This document shows, piece after piece, positions 26,092 to 35,811 of a DNA stretch of 64,000 nucleotides. The notes beneath the pieces are model-generated. The model had not been told where the DNA came from. It made no database searches and saw only the letters and a list, made by a program, of their open reading frames with translations. The position numbers and the translations under genes were made by a program. Each line of letters begins with the position of its first letter. The stretch's first letter is position 1. Location of the stretch: positions 2,356,001-2,420,000 of the forward strand of contig NZ_JANADR010000001.1 of assembly GCF_024199925.1 (NCBI RefSeq). The letters run 5' to 3'. The DNA comes from Bradyrhizobium sp. CCGUVB1N3 (GTDB lineage: Bacteria > Pseudomonadota > Alphaproteobacteria > Rhizobiales > Xanthobacteraceae).

Positions 26092-27282
26092 TCACCGCCG
26101 CTGATTGTACACGTCGATGCAGACCGCACCGAGCAGCACCAGGCCCTTGATGACCTGCTGGTAGTCGATGCCGATGCCGAGAATGGACATGCCGTTGTTC
26201 ATCACGCCCATGATCATGGCGCCGACCACGGCACCACCGACGCGCCCCACGCCGCCATAGGCCGAGGCGCCGCCGATGAAGCAGGCGGCGATGACGTCGA
26301 GCTCGAAGCCGAGGCCCGCCTTCGGCGTTGCGGTGTTGAGCCGAGCGGCGAAGACGAGGCCGGCGAGTGCTGCCAGAACGCCCATGTTGACGAAGGTGAA
26401 GAAGGTCAGCCGCTCGGTCTTGATGCCCGACAGGCTGGCCGCCTTGGCATTGCCGCCGACGGCATAGATCTGCCGGCCGACCACGGTACGGCGGGTGACG
26501 AAGCCGTAGAGCGCGATCAAGGCGCTCATGATGACCAGCACGTTCGGCAGGCCACGATAGGTCGCGATCAAATAGGTGAAATAGAGCACCGCACAGGCCA
26601 GCACGACGTTCTTTCCGAGGAAGAACGCGTAAGGCTCGACCTCGATGCCGTGCGACTGCTCGCGCGAGCGGTTCTTCGCGCCAGCATAGACCAGCCCGAG
26701 GGCCAGCACGGCGCCGATCAGCATCGAGGTCGGATGCATCGTGCCGGCCTCAGGCAAGAGCTCAGGGATGAAGCCCGAGGACAATTTCTGGAAGGTCGAC
26801 GGGAACGGCCCGAGCGACTGGCCCTGCAACACCGCAAGCGCCAAGCCCTTGAACACGAGCATGCCGGCCAGCGTCACGATGAAGGACGGGATCTTGAAAT
26901 AGGCGACCCAATAGCCCTGCGCGGCACCGATCGCCGCGCCCAGCAGCAGGCAGGCGATGAAGGCGACGGTGTAGTCGACCTTGTATGTCACCATCAGCAG
27001 CGCGGCCACGGCGCCGACGAACCCCGCGACCGAGCCGACCGAGAGATCGATATGCCCGGTGACGATCACGAGCAGCATGCCCAGCGCCATGATGACGATA
27101 TAGCTGTTCTGCAGCACGAGATTGGTGAGATTGAGCGGCTGCAGCAGCGTGCCGCCGGTCATGACCTGGAAGAACAGCATGATCGCGAGCAGCGACATCA
27201 GCATGCCGTAGTTGCGCAGATTGTTCTTGATGAAGCCCGTGTGCCGGCGCTCTTCAGGCAGCGAAACCGTCTTGTCGGTCAT
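26092..27282 (-). CDS. mmsB: Multiple-monosaccharide ABC transporter permease (MmsB/GguB/XylH type)
   Basis: Permease of 396 residues, longer than ribose-type permeases and matching the GguB/MmsB/XylH branch. It shows the family motifs GHIDLSVGSVAGF, IPSFIVTLAGMLVFKG, GGNAKAASLSGI and FIGGASAYGGVGRVGG. Its ATG overlaps the stop of the ATPase gene (ATGA). With the ChvE-like binding protein and the double ATPase it forms an importer for sugars such as galactose, arabinose, glucose or xylose. Confidence 0.92.
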   Translation of the reverse strand: MTDKTVSLPEERRHTGFIKNNLRNYGMLMSLLAIMLFFQVMTGGTLLQPLNLTNLVLQNSYIVIMALGMLLVIVTGHIDLSVGSVAGFVGAVAALLMVTYKVDYTVAFIACLLLGAAIGAAQGYWVAYFKIPSFIVTLAGMLVFKGLALAVLQGQSLGPFPSTFQKLSSGFIPELLPEAGTMHPTSMLIGAVLALGLVYAGAKNRSREQSHGIEVEPYAFFLGKNVVLACAVLYFTYLIATYRGLPNVLVIMSALIALYGFVTRRTVVGRQIYAVGGNAKAASLSGIKTERLTFFTFVNMGVLAALAGLVFAARLNTATPKAGLGFELDVIAACFIGGASAYGGVGRVGGAVVGAMIMGVMNNGMSILGIGIDYQQVIKGLVLLGAVCIDVYNQRR

Positions 27283-28856
27283 GGCTGCATTCCTCCCATC
27301 TCCGCGGCCTCAGGCACGCCGTTTCCGTTGCTTCTCTCATTGCGCATGATGGCGCGCATGATCTTCTCCTGCGTGGCCTCATGGCCCGCGAACTCGCCGA
27401 CGAATGCGCCGTCGTTCATGACGCAGATGCGGTCGCAGATGCCGAGCAGCTCCGGCATCTCCGACGAGATCACCACGACGCCCCGGCCGGCCTCCGCCAG
27501 CTCGTTGATGATACAGTAAATCTCATATTTCGCACCGACGTCGATACCCCTCGTCGGCTCGTCCAGGATCAAAACCTTGGGGTCGGTCATCAGCCATTTC
27601 GACAGCACGACCTTCTGCTGGTTGCCGCCCGAGAGCTGGCCGGTCTCCTGGTAGACGTCGGAGCAGCGGATGCGCATCCGGTTGCGGTAGTCGCTTGCCA
27701 CCTTCAGCTCGGCAATGTCGTCGATCACCTTGCCGGGGGCGACCTGGTCAAGGCTGGCGAGCGTAATATTCTTGCGGACGTCGTCGGCCAGGATCAGCCC
27801 GAGCTGCTTGCGGTCCTCGGTGACATAGGCAAGGCCGGCATCGATTGCCGCCGCCACGCTCGGCAGAACGATCTCGTTACCCTCGAGGCTGATGCGGCCG
27901 GTGATATTGGTGCCCCAGGAGCGGCCGAACAGGCTCATGGCGAATTCGGTGCGCCCTGCCCCCATCAGCCCGGCAATCCCGACGACCTCGCCGCGCTTTA
28001 CGCCGAAATTGACGTTCTTGATGACCTGCCGCTCCGGATGGATCGGGTGATAAACCGACCAGTTCTCGATCTTGAGGACGGCCTCCCCGATCTTGGCGCT
28101 GCGCTCGGGGAAGCGGTGGGCGAGATCGCGGTTGACCATGCTACGGATGATCCGGTCCTCCTGGACCTGCTCGGTCCGGCAGTCGATGCCGTCCACGGTG
28201 CGGCCGTCGCGCAGCACCGTGATGTGGTCCGCGACCTTGGCGACCTCGTTCAGCTTGTGGGAGATCAGGATCGAGCCGATGCCCTGCTCGCGAAATTTCA
28301 TCAGGCGCTCGAGCAGCGCGGCGCTGTCGGCCTCGTTCAGGCTGGCGGTCGGCTCGTCCAGGATCAGCATGCGCACGCGCTTGGAGAGCGCCTTGGCGAT
28401 CTCGACCAGCTGCTGCTTGCCGACGCCGAGATCGGTGATCAGCGTGTCCGGCGACTCCTTCAGCCCGACCTGGGCCAGGAGGTCCCGCGTCCGACGGTAG
28501 ACCTGGTCGCGGTCGATGACGCCGAGCCGTGACGGCGGGTGCGAGAGAAAGATATTCTCCGCGATCGACATCAACGGGATCAGCGCCAGCTCCTGGTGGA
28601 TGATGATGATGCCGAGCGCCTCGGAATCGTTGATGTCGCGGAAGTGGCGCTCCTCGCCGTCGAATACGATGGTTCCCTCGTAGCTGCCGTGGGGATAGAC
28701 CCCGCTCAACACCTTCATCAGGGTGGATTTTCCGGCGCCGTTCTCGCCGACCAGGGCATGGATCTCCCCGGCCTGGACCGAGAAATTGACGTCGCGCAGC
28801 GCTTGCACGCCTGCAAAGCTCTTGCTGACGCCGCGCATTTCCAACATTGCCGTCAT
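27279..28856 (-). CDS. mmsA: Multiple-monosaccharide ABC transporter ATP-binding protein (MmsA/GguA type)
   Basis: Double-cassette sugar ATPase of 525 residues. Cassette one has Walker A GENGAGKST and DEPTASL; cassette two has the degenerate Walker A GLMGAGRTE and an intact signature LSGGNQQK with DEPTRGIDVG, as in all Mgl/Rbs/Xyl-type ATPases. ATG 28856 (MTAMLEMRG) has AAGGGA upstream; the open frame before it runs through the intergenic palindrome and is not coding. It follows the binding-protein gene, separated by a composite repeat. Confidence 0.93.
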   Translation of the reverse strand: MTAMLEMRGVSKSFAGVQALRDVNFSVQAGEIHALVGENGAGKSTLMKVLSGVYPHGSYEGTIVFDGEERHFRDINDSEALGIIIIHQELALIPLMSIAENIFLSHPPSRLGVIDRDQVYRRTRDLLAQVGLKESPDTLITDLGVGKQQLVEIAKALSKRVRMLILDEPTASLNEADSAALLERLMKFREQGIGSILISHKLNEVAKVADHITVLRDGRTVDGIDCRTEQVQEDRIIRSMVNRDLAHRFPERSAKIGEAVLKIENWSVYHPIHPERQVIKNVNFGVKRGEVVGIAGLMGAGRTEFAMSLFGRSWGTNITGRISLEGNEIVLPSVAAAIDAGLAYVTEDRKQLGLILADDVRKNITLASLDQVAPGKVIDDIAELKVASDYRNRMRIRCSDVYQETGQLSGGNQQKVVLSKWLMTDPKVLILDEPTRGIDVGAKYEIYCIINELAEAGRGVVVISSEMPELLGICDRICVMNDGAFVGEFAGHEATQEKIMRAIMRNERSNGNGVPEAAEMGGMQP

Positions 28857-28877
28857 GGCTTCGTGTCCCTTACTTCG

Positions 28878-29019
28878 CCTCTCCCCGCGCGCGGGGAGAG
28901 GTCGAAATGCGCGCGGAGCGCGGATTTCGGGTGAGGGGGAGTCTCCGCGAGTCCCTTTGCCACCTCCCTTGCGGAGGCTCCCCCTCACCCCAACCCTCTC
29001 CCCGCAAGCGGGGAGAGGG
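28878..29019. repeat. Composite palindromic repeat between ChvE-like and MmsA genes
   Basis: Three nested inverted repeats: a perfect 24-bp palindrome at 28878-28901 (CCTCTCCCCGCG/CGCGGGGAGAGG); a 19-bp pair at 28930-28948 and 28971-28989 with one mismatch; and a 12-bp pair at 28994-29005 and 29008-29019 (CCCTCTCCCCGC/GCGGGGAGAGGG). The two outer units are copies of one motif. The type is known to me from Bradyrhizobium intergenic regions. At this spot it may also restrict transcription from the binding-protein gene into the ATPase gene. Confidence 0.8.
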
Positions 29020-29029
29020 AGAGCAACTC

Positions 29030-30103
29030 TTACTGGAATTGCGACTTCTTGTAGTAGCCGCTTTCAACCAGGGTTTTCTCCCAATTGTCCTTGTAGACCA
29101 CGACCGGCTTGAGCAGGTAGGAGGGCACGGTCTTGGCGCCGTTCTCATAGGTCTTGGTGTCGTTCACCGTGACCTGCTTGCCGGCCAGCGCCGCGTCGAC
29201 CATATCGGCGGTCACCTTGGCGAGGTCGCGGGTGTCCTTGAAGATGGTCGAGTACTGGTCGCCGCGCAGCATCGCCTTGATCGAGGGCACCTCGGCATCC
29301 TGGCCGCTGATGATCGGCATCGGCTGGTCGGCACTGCCGTAGCCCACGCCCTTCAGCGACGAGATGATGCCGATCGAGAGGCCGTCATAGGGCGACAACA
29401 CGGCGTTGACCTTCTTGTTGCCGTAGTAGGCGCTGAGCAGGTTGTCCATGCGGGCCTGCGCGGTGGCGCCGTCCCAGCGCAAGGTCGCGACCTTGTCCAT
29501 GCCCATCTGGCCGGACACGACGACGAGCTTCTTGCTGTCGATGTAAGGCTGCAGCACCGACATCGCGCCGTTGTAGAAGAAGTAGGCGTTGTTGTCGTCG
29601 GGCGAGCCGCCGAACAGCTCGATGTTGAACGGACCCTTGCCATCCTTCAGGCCGAGACCCTGCACGATCGATTCCGCCTGGAGCACGCCGACCTGGAAGT
29701 TGTCGAAGGTCGCGTAGTAGTCGACGTTCGGCGTACCGCGGATCAGGCGGTCATAGGCGATCACGGTGATGCCCTTGGCCTTGGCCTGCTTGAGCACATC
29801 CGACAGCGTGGTGCCGTCGATCGCCGCGATCACCAGCGCCTTGGCGCCCTTCGTCACCATGTTCTCGACCTGCGAGAGCTGGTTCGGAATATCGTCCTCG
29901 GCATATTGCAGGTCGGTGTTGTAGCCGCGCTCCTTCAGCACCTTGACCATGTTGTTGCCGTCATCGATCCAGCGCGCCGATGATTTCGTCGGCATCGAGA
30001 TACCGACGGTCGGCTTGTCCTGGGCCAATGCCGGGGCCGATGAGGCCATCGCGGCGGCGCCCGCGAATGCGAGCGCGAGTACGGTCGTCTTCAGTTTCAG
30101 CAT
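29030..30103 (-). CDS. chvE: Sugar ABC transporter substrate-binding protein (ChvE/MmsE type)
   Basis: Periplasmic sugar-binding protein of 357 residues. A signal peptide ([27 protein letters not shown]) is followed by the ChvE opening [21 protein letters not shown] and the ligand-site segments [16 protein letters not shown] and [13 protein letters not shown]. ChvE proteins bind galactose, arabinose, glucose and related aldoses, and in Agrobacterium also signal through VirA. It heads the importer operon directly downstream of the galactose-oxidation genes, which agrees with uptake of galactose or arabinose. Confidence 0.92.
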   Translation of the reverse strand: MLKLKTTVLALAFAGAAAMASSAPALAQDKPTVGISMPTKSSARWIDDGNNMVKVLKERGYNTDLQYAEDDIPNQLSQVENMVTKGAKALVIAAIDGTTLSDVLKQAKAKGITVIAYDRLIRGTPNVDYYATFDNFQVGVLQAESIVQGLGLKDGKGPFNIELFGGSPDDNNAYFFYNGAMSVLQPYIDSKKLVVVSGQMGMDKVATLRWDGATAQARMDNLLSAYYGNKKVNAVLSPYDGLSIGIISSLKGVGYGSADQPMPIISGQDAEVPSIKAMLRGDQYSTIFKDTRDLAKVTADMVDAALAGKQVTVNDTKTYENGAKTVPSYLLKPVVVYKDNWEKTLVESGYYKKSQFQ

Positions 30104-30188
30104 GCTTCACTCCCTTGGGTGTAAGAACGTTTGTAGTTACAGCAAGAACTTCGGTGTGTTGTGCCTTTAAATTGCTCCTTGGATTCTC

Positions 30189-31070
30189 CTATTCGAGCGT
30201 GACGTCGGGCTCCGCGCGACCGCGCGCGGCAGCCTCGAGGATGAAGGTGTAGCCGGCCTGCGGATCGGCGGCGCGTGCCGCCGCATCCATATCCTGCCAC
30301 GCCGAGGTGACAAGAAGGCGTGACAGATCGGGCCCGATGAAGGCGGGACAACTCGACTGCCGTGCCGGCACCGCCAGCGAGCGCAAGCGCTCGCCTTCGG
30401 GACTATAGACGTCGACGCAGGCGCCGCCCCAGCGCGCGTTCCAGATCAATCCGTCGGCATCGACCACCGAGCCGTCGAGACCGCCGACGCCGGTGTGGCG
30501 CACCAGCACCTCCGGCTCGCCGCGCGGCAATCCCGTCGCCGGATTGAGCGGAACGCGATAAAGCACGTGGCGCGCGGTGTCGGCGAAGTATCCGATCGCG
30601 CCGTCGGGCGAAAAGCAGATCGAGTTCGGAATGCTGATGCCGGGAAACAGCGTCGAGATCTTGCCGCGATGGAGCGCATAGATCGCGCCGGCCCCTGCTT
30701 CCGCCTTGCGGCCCATGGTGCCGATCCAGAACGTGCCGGATTGATGCACGCGCGCGTCGTTCGACCGCGTGCCCGGGTTGTCGGCCTCCAGCGTGCGATA
30801 GAGCGTCATCGCGCCATCGGCGCGCTTGCGGATGTAGAGGCCGTCCTCGGCCACGATCAACTGCCGCTCTGCATCGATACGGCCGAGCGCGCTCGCCATC
30901 CGGCCGAGTGCATGGACGCGGATATTGCGGCTAGCGAGCTGGGCCTCGTAAAGGCGGCCTTCACGGATGTCGAACCACCAGGCGGTGTCGGTGGTGACGT
31001 CATAGGTCGGGCCCTCGCCGAGATGGCAATGCTCGGCGCACAGGACAGAGGTCGGCACCTGCTCGGTCAT
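30189..31070 (-). CDS. SMP-30/gluconolactonase-family sugar lactonase
   Basis: Six-bladed beta-propeller lactonase of 293 residues. Family metal/active-site segments are visible: HLGEGPTYD with the first glutamate, NDARVHQSG with the asparagine, and GLDGSVVDADG with the aspartate. It hydrolyses the aldonolactone made by a sugar 1-dehydrogenase to the aldonic acid. ATG 31070 overlaps the stop of the aldose epimerase gene (ATGA), which in turn overlaps the dehydrogenase gene, so the three enzymes are made together. Confidence 0.9.
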   Translation of the reverse strand: MTEQVPTSVLCAEHCHLGEGPTYDVTTDTAWWFDIREGRLYEAQLASRNIRVHALGRMASALGRIDAERQLIVAEDGLYIRKRADGAMTLYRTLEADNPGTRSNDARVHQSGTFWIGTMGRKAEAGAGAIYALHRGKISTLFPGISIPNSICFSPDGAIGYFADTARHVLYRVPLNPATGLPRGEPEVLVRHTGVGGLDGSVVDADGLIWNARWGGACVDVYSPEGERLRSLAVPARQSSCPAFIGPDLSRLLVTSAWQDMDAAARAADPQAGYTFILEAAARGRAEPDVTLE

Positions 31071-32149
31071 GGCGAGCTCACCCCAAAACGATACACGGAG
31101 TGGTGCTTGTAAACGCTGCCGGGCGCAAGGCGCGGGCTCGGGAAGTCCGGCCGGTTCGGCGCATCCGGCCAGATGTGCGGCTCGAGGCACAGCGCGTCGG
31201 ACTGCCGGTACAGTCGGCCGCCCTTGCCCGCCACCGAGCCGTCGAGGTAGTTGCCGGAATAGACCTGCAAGCCCGGCTGATCCGTGAACAGCTCCATGAC
31301 GCGCCCCGAGCGCGGCGCCTTCACGCGCGCGGCAAGACGCAAGCTGCCGTCACGCGGAAGGCAGAACGTGTGGTCGTAGCCCTTGCCGTTGCGCAATTGC
31401 TGATCGTTCTGCCGGATCCGTGCGCCGATCGCAGTGGCCTCACGGAAGTCGAAGGGCGTGCCGGCAACCGCGTGCGGCGGCCCGGCCAGCGGGATCGCGG
31501 TCGGATCGATCGCCAGGAAATGATCAGCCGCGACCATGAGCTTGTGATCGAGGATCGGCATCCCCGAGGTCGCCCCTTCCAGATTGAAGAAGCTGTGATT
31601 GGTGAGATTGACGATCGTCGGACGGTCGCTCCTCGCCTCCATGCTGACCGACAGTTCGGCAGGACCCGTCACCCGATAGGTGAGACGGACGTCGAGCCGG
31701 CCCGGGTAACCTTCCTCACCGTGCTCGCTTGTATAAGTGAGCGTGACCGCAGGCTCCACACCATCAGCGAGGTCGGCGATCTGCCAGAGCTTGCGGTCAA
31801 AGCCGTCCAGGCCGCCGTGCAGCGCATTCGGGCCGTTGTTGGCGGCGAGTTGCACCGTCTCGCCATCGAGCACGAAGCGCGCGTCCGCGATGCGGTTGGC
31901 ATAGCGCCCGATGGTCGCGCCGAAAAACTTCCGCTCGGCGAGATAGCCTGCGAAATCGTCATAGCCGAGCACGACGTCGTCGGTAGCGCCCTTGGCATCT
32001 GGGGCGATGAGCGCCTGAATCACCGCACCATGGGTGATGATGCGCGCTTCGAAACCGCTCTGCCCGCACAGCACCACGCGTTCGACGGCGCGGCCATCCG
32101 GCAGCGTTCCGAAGACGTCCCTTGCGATGCTGCTCCCTGCCATGATCAT
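31067..32149 (-). CDS. galM: Aldose 1-epimerase (galactose mutarotase)
   Basis: Mutarotase of 360 residues, which interconverts alpha and beta anomers of aldoses such as galactose. The catalytic histidine lies in NLTNHSFFNL and the catalytic glutamate in ALCLEPHIWPDAPN. The substrate loop NRIADARF and GPNALHGG are conserved. Start codons at 32149 and 32143 are both possible; the first gives ATGA overlap with the dehydrogenase stop. Here it would supply the anomer used by the sugar 1-dehydrogenase. Confidence 0.92.
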   Translation of the reverse strand: MIMAGSSIARDVFGTLPDGRAVERVVLCGQSGFEARIITHGAVIQALIAPDAKGATDDVVLGYDDFAGYLAERKFFGATIGRYANRIADARFVLDGETVQLAANNGPNALHGGLDGFDRKLWQIADLADGVEPAVTLTYTSEHGEEGYPGRLDVRLTYRVTGPAELSVSMEARSDRPTIVNLTNHSFFNLEGATSGMPILDHKLMVAADHFLAIDPTAIPLAGPPHAVAGTPFDFREATAIGARIRQNDQQLRNGKGYDHTFCLPRDGSLRLAARVKAPRSGRVMELFTDQPGLQVYSGNYLDGSVAGKGGRLYRQSDALCLEPHIWPDAPNRPDFPSPRLAPGSVYKHHSVYRFGVSSP

Positions 32150-33072
32150 TCCACGAACGGTTCGACGACGTTGCGCTTGCCGAGCATGAAGGCGTCGGCG
32201 ACGAGACGGAACGGTGTCAGGTCGACGTCGCTCTCCCCCGTCGCCGCAAGCTCGCCGAAACGCCGGTAGAGCCCGCGATATTCGGCTTCCGGCTCTTCCG
32301 CAAGCACTTTGCCATCGACGGCCATGCGGGCACCGCCGCCCGACAGCGTCATCCGGCCCTGATCGGTCTCGGCCACGATGTCCCAGCTCTGCGGGCCGGT
32401 CTGTCGGAAGTCGAATTCGGCCGTGATCGGCAGGCCGCCGGCATTGGTGAGCACCAAATTCGCCGCAATCGGCGCCTCGCGATTGGCTGGGAAAGACAAG
32501 TCCGCCGCCGTCACGAACACCGGACGGGGCAGGATGCGGGTCAGGATCGAGAGCGCGTTGATGCCGGGATCGAACACGCCGAGCCCGCCCGGCTCCCAGA
32601 TCCAGCCCTGCCCCGGATGCCAGACGCGGACGTCTTCCTTCCAGCTTATGTGCACGGACTCGATCCGGCGCGCGGCGAGCCATTGCCGCGCCGGCTCGAC
32701 GGCGGGCGCAAAGCGCGAATGCCAGGTCGCAAACAGCGTCCGCTTCGCATCCTTCGCCATCGCAACCAGCGGATCGAGTTCGCCGAGGCTGAGGCCCGGC
32801 GGCTTCTCCAGCATCACATGCTTGCCGGCGGCAAGCGCCGCGAAGGCTTGCGCGCGCCGCACCTGCGGCGGCGTGCACAGCGACACCGCATCGATCGGCG
32901 GCCCCTTTGCGAGCAGCTCCTCGATGCTGGCGAAATGCGGCAGGTCCGGCAGCGAGGCATTGCGGCTCGCGATGGCGGCAAGTGTTGCGCCCGGTGTCGC
33001 CGCGATCGCCGCGACGTGCTGGTCGCGTGCGATCTTGCCGAAGCCGACGATGGCGATGCGAAGTTCAGTCAC
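32146..33072 (-). CDS. Gfo/Idh/MocA sugar 1-dehydrogenase (D-galactose/L-arabinose type)
   Basis: Oxidoreductase of 308 residues with an N-terminal Rossmann motif (AIVGFGKIA), the EKPP lysine motif and DPGINALSI with the catalytic aspartate. This pattern matches D-galactose 1-dehydrogenase and the close L-arabinose 1-dehydrogenase rather than inositol dehydrogenases. It oxidises the aldopyranose at C1 to the 1,5- or 1,4-lactone with NAD(P). The start is GTG 33072, with GGAG 8 bases upstream, three bases from the regulator gene. Lactonase and epimerase genes follow in the same unit, giving an oxidative galactose route. Confidence 0.88.
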   Translation of the reverse strand: MTELRIAIVGFGKIARDQHVAAIAATPGATLAAIASRNASLPDLPHFASIEELLAKGPPIDAVSLCTPPQVRRAQAFAALAAGKHVMLEKPPGLSLGELDPLVAMAKDAKRTLFATWHSRFAPAVEPARQWLAARRIESVHISWKEDVRVWHPGQGWIWEPGGLGVFDPGINALSILTRILPRPVFVTAADLSFPANREAPIAANLVLTNAGGLPITAEFDFRQTGPQSWDIVAETDQGRMTLSGGGARMAVDGKVLAEEPEAEYRGLYRRFGELAATGESDVDLTPFRLVADAFMLGKRNVVEPFVE

Positions 33073-33074
33073 GC

Positions 33075-33845
33075 TTATTCTCCAGATTGAGCCGATGGCG
33101 CCACCTCGGCCGGCGCCGTCTCGATCACCGTGCCTTCATGGCGGCTCATGCCATTGTGAATGACAAAGACCATGGCCGCCGAGGCGGCCTCGACGTCGCC
33201 CGCCGCGATCGAATCGACGATCTTCTGGTGCCAGAGCAGCACCGTGTCGCGATCCTCGACCTCGACCGGCGCGCTTAGCAGGAAGGACGCCCGCAAGGCG
33301 GCTTCGATGACATGGCCGATCGAGCGCATGAACAGATTGCCCGATGCCCGCGCCACGGCAACGTGCAAGGCGAGGTCTGCGTCAGCGAAGGCGGCGGAAT
33401 CGGATGCCTCGCGCCGCATGCGGTCCATGCTGCGCTTCAGCTCGGCAAGATCCTCCTCCGAGCGCCGCGCGGCCGCGAGCATCGCCGCGCGCGGCTCGAC
33501 CGCGAGGCGGATCTCGGCGAGGTCGTTGAGGAAGCGCTTGTCGATGCCTGCGTCGAGATGCCAGGCCAGCACGTCGGCGTCGAACATGTTCCAGGCGCCG
33601 CGCTCGCGCACGACGGTGCCGACCCGCGCCTTGGTGGTGAGCAGACCTTTTGCCACGAGGGTCTTGACGCTCTCGCGCAGCACCGGCCGCGAGACGCCGA
33701 ACATCGAGGTCAGCTCGGCATCACCAGGCAGCCGCGTACCTTCGGCATAGCGGCCGGCAATGATGTCGACGCCGATCGAGCGGGACACTTCCGCATGATT
33801 GGAATGGGCCCGCCGCGTCGGGATGACGACGATGCGCGAGGTCAT
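33075..33845 (-). CDS. FadR-type GntR transcriptional regulator
   Basis: Regulator of 256 residues with a GntR winged helix (LPGDAELTSMFGVSRPVLRESVKTLVAKGLL) and an all-helical FCD effector domain (EIRLAVEPRAAMLAA, AFADADLALHVAVARASGN). FCD regulators often sense sugar acids; the DgoR-like relatives respond to galactonate. ATG 33845 overlaps the permease stop. Embedded between importer and oxidation genes, it probably controls this region in response to a pathway acid, perhaps through the palindromes before the YtfQ-like gene. Confidence 0.88.
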   Translation of the reverse strand: MTSRIVVIPTRRAHSNHAEVSRSIGVDIIAGRYAEGTRLPGDAELTSMFGVSRPVLRESVKTLVAKGLLTTKARVGTVVRERGAWNMFDADVLAWHLDAGIDKRFLNDLAEIRLAVEPRAAMLAAARRSEEDLAELKRSMDRMRREASDSAAFADADLALHVAVARASGNLFMRSIGHVIEAALRASFLLSAPVEVEDRDTVLLWHQKIVDSIAAGDVEAASAAMVFVIHNGMSRHEGTVIETAPAEVAPSAQSGE

Positions 33846-34822
33846 GGCGTGGCTCCCGCGGGTCTCACGGCCGGCCGGCGCGCGATCGCGATCATGACCT
33901 GCTGGAGAGCGATGAAGGCGAACAGCAGAACGCCGGTCGCGATCTTGGTCCACCAGCTCGACAGTGTCCCGTCGAAATTGATGTAGGTCTGGATCATCCC
34001 CTGAATGAGGACGCCCAGGAACGTTCCGACCACCGAGCCCTGCCCGCCCGTGAGCAGCGTGCCGCCGATCACCACCGCCGCGATGGTGTCGAGCTCGACG
34101 CCGACGGCCGAGAGCGAATAGCCTGCGCCGGTATAGAAGGAGAAGACGATGCCGGCGATACCTGCGAGCAGGCTCGACAGCATGTAGATGCGGATCGTCA
34201 TTTTGCCGACGGCGACGCCCATCAGGCTCGCCGTGACCCGGCTGCCGCCGAGCGCATAGACATTGGCGCCGAAGCGGGTGAGCTGCAGCAGCAGCGCTCC
34301 GCCGATCACGATGACCAGCATGATGATCGCAACCGCCGTCAGTCGTCCGCCACCCGGTAGTCGCAGCGCAAAGTCCGAGACCGTCGAATAGATCGGCGCG
34401 GTGATCGGCACCGATTCCGTCGAAAGCAGGAAGCTCGCGCCGCGCGCGAGGAACATGCCGGCCAGCGTGACGATGAACGGCGGCAGGTCGAACAGATGGA
34501 TGACGGCGCCCATCGCCGCGCCGAAGGCCGCGGACAGCGCCAGGATTGCCACGAAGGCGACCAGCGGCGGCATGCCCCAGCGCTCGATCGCGAGCGCGAC
34601 GAACACGGTGGTAAAGCCGATCACCGAGCCGACCGACAGGTCGATGCCGCCCGAGATGATCACGAAGGTCATGCCGGTCGCGACGATGCCGAGGAAGGCG
34701 TTGTCAGTCAGGAGATTGCAGACCACGCGGGTCGAGGCAATGTTGGGAAATTGCAGCGCGCAGAGCACAAAGCCGGCGACGAGCACGATGGCCGTGATGA
34801 GGACGGGCGGCAGGCCTTTCAT
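33842..34822 (-). CDS. yjfF: Sugar ABC transporter permease (YjfF type)
   Basis: Permease of 326 residues with about nine helices. It has GGIDLSVGSVIGF, LPPFIVTLAGMFLARG and the C-terminal VVIGGTLLTGGQGSVVGTFLG pattern of the YjfF branch. It overlaps the YtfT-like gene by an ATGA junction. In E. coli YtfQRT-YjfF imports galactofuranose; gene order here is the same. The next gene is the FadR-type regulator. Confidence 0.9.
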   Translation of the reverse strand: MKGLPPVLITAIVLVAGFVLCALQFPNIASTRVVCNLLTDNAFLGIVATGMTFVIISGGIDLSVGSVIGFTTVFVALAIERWGMPPLVAFVAILALSAAFGAAMGAVIHLFDLPPFIVTLAGMFLARGASFLLSTESVPITAPIYSTVSDFALRLPGGGRLTAVAIIMLVIVIGGALLLQLTRFGANVYALGGSRVTASLMGVAVGKMTIRIYMLSSLLAGIAGIVFSFYTGAGYSLSAVGVELDTIAAVVIGGTLLTGGQGSVVGTFLGVLIQGMIQTYINFDGTLSSWWTKIATGVLLFAFIALQQVMIAIARRPAVRPAGATP

Positions 34823-35811
34823 GCTTTCGTCCCCCGGATACGCGCCACGATGCCGGCCATACCGGTCAGTTTCGGCGATTGCAACAACAGCACCGCCAGC
34901 ACCACCACGGCCTTGACCAGGAGGTTGAATTCCGGCGGATAGCCCGACAGGAGAATACCCGTGTTCATCGTCTGGATGATGAGCGCGCCGAGCACCGCGA
35001 GCAAGAGGCTGAAGCGGCCGCCAAACAACGAGGTTCCGCCGATCACGACGGCCAGGATCGCGTCGAGCTCGAGCCAAAGGCCGGCATTGTTGGCATCAGC
35101 CCCCATGATGTCGGCCGCGGCGATCACGCCCGCAAGCGCTGCGCAGACGCCGCACCAGACATAGACGGCCAAAATCATGGCGCGCGTGCCGACGCCGGCG
35201 AGCTCGCTTGCCCGCGCATTGCCGCCGGTAGCCTCGATCAAAAGCCCGAGCGCCGAGCCGCGCACCACGGCGCCGGTCAGGATCAGCATCCCCAAGGCAA
35301 TCGCGACCGGCACGGGAACGCCAAGGATGGCGCCGTTGCCGAGCCAGACCAGATCGGGCGAGGTGAAGGTCACGATGCGCCCCTCGGTGATGAGTTGGGC
35401 GATGCCGCGGCCGGCGACCATCAGGATCAGAGTAGCAACGATCGGCTGCATGCCGAGGATGCTGACCAGAAAACCGTTCCAGAGGCCGCAGACGAGTCCC
35501 GCACCGAGCGCCGCCACCAGCACCACCGGCAGGCCGTGGCTGTCGGCGAGGCTCGCCGCGATCGCGCCCGAGATCGCCATGACCGCGCCGACCGAGAGAT
35601 CGATGCCGCGCGTGGCGATCACCAGCACCATGCCGAGCGAGAGCAGCGCCACCGGCGTGCCGCGGTTGAGCACGTCGATCATGCTGCCGAACAGCCGTCC
35701 GTCCTGAAGGCGTAGATCGAAAAATTGTGGCGAGACGGCACGGTCGACCGCCAGGATGACGATCAGCGCAAATATCTGGGCAAGGCCGCGGCGCGGCAGA
35801 AGAGCGGTCAT
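34819..35811 (-). CDS. ytfT: Sugar ABC transporter permease (YtfT type)
   Basis: Permease of 330 residues that pairs with the YjfF-like protein. Motifs include ATRGIDLSVGAVMAISGA, MQPIVATLILMVAGRG, GGNARASELAGV and VVIGGTSLFGGR. ATG 35811 overlaps the stop of the ATPase gene (ATGA). Two distinct permeases in one sugar importer are characteristic of the YtfT/YjfF system and distinguish it from the single-permease ChvE-linked importer further down. Confidence 0.9.
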   Translation of the reverse strand: MTALLPRRGLAQIFALIVILAVDRAVSPQFFDLRLQDGRLFGSMIDVLNRGTPVALLSLGMVLVIATRGIDLSVGAVMAISGAIAASLADSHGLPVVLVAALGAGLVCGLWNGFLVSILGMQPIVATLILMVAGRGIAQLITEGRIVTFTSPDLVWLGNGAILGVPVPVAIALGMLILTGAVVRGSALGLLIEATGGNARASELAGVGTRAMILAVYVWCGVCAALAGVIAAADIMGADANNAGLWLELDAILAVVIGGTSLFGGRFSLLLAVLGALIIQTMNTGILLSGYPPEFNLLVKAVVVLAVLLLQSPKLTGMAGIVARIRGTKA

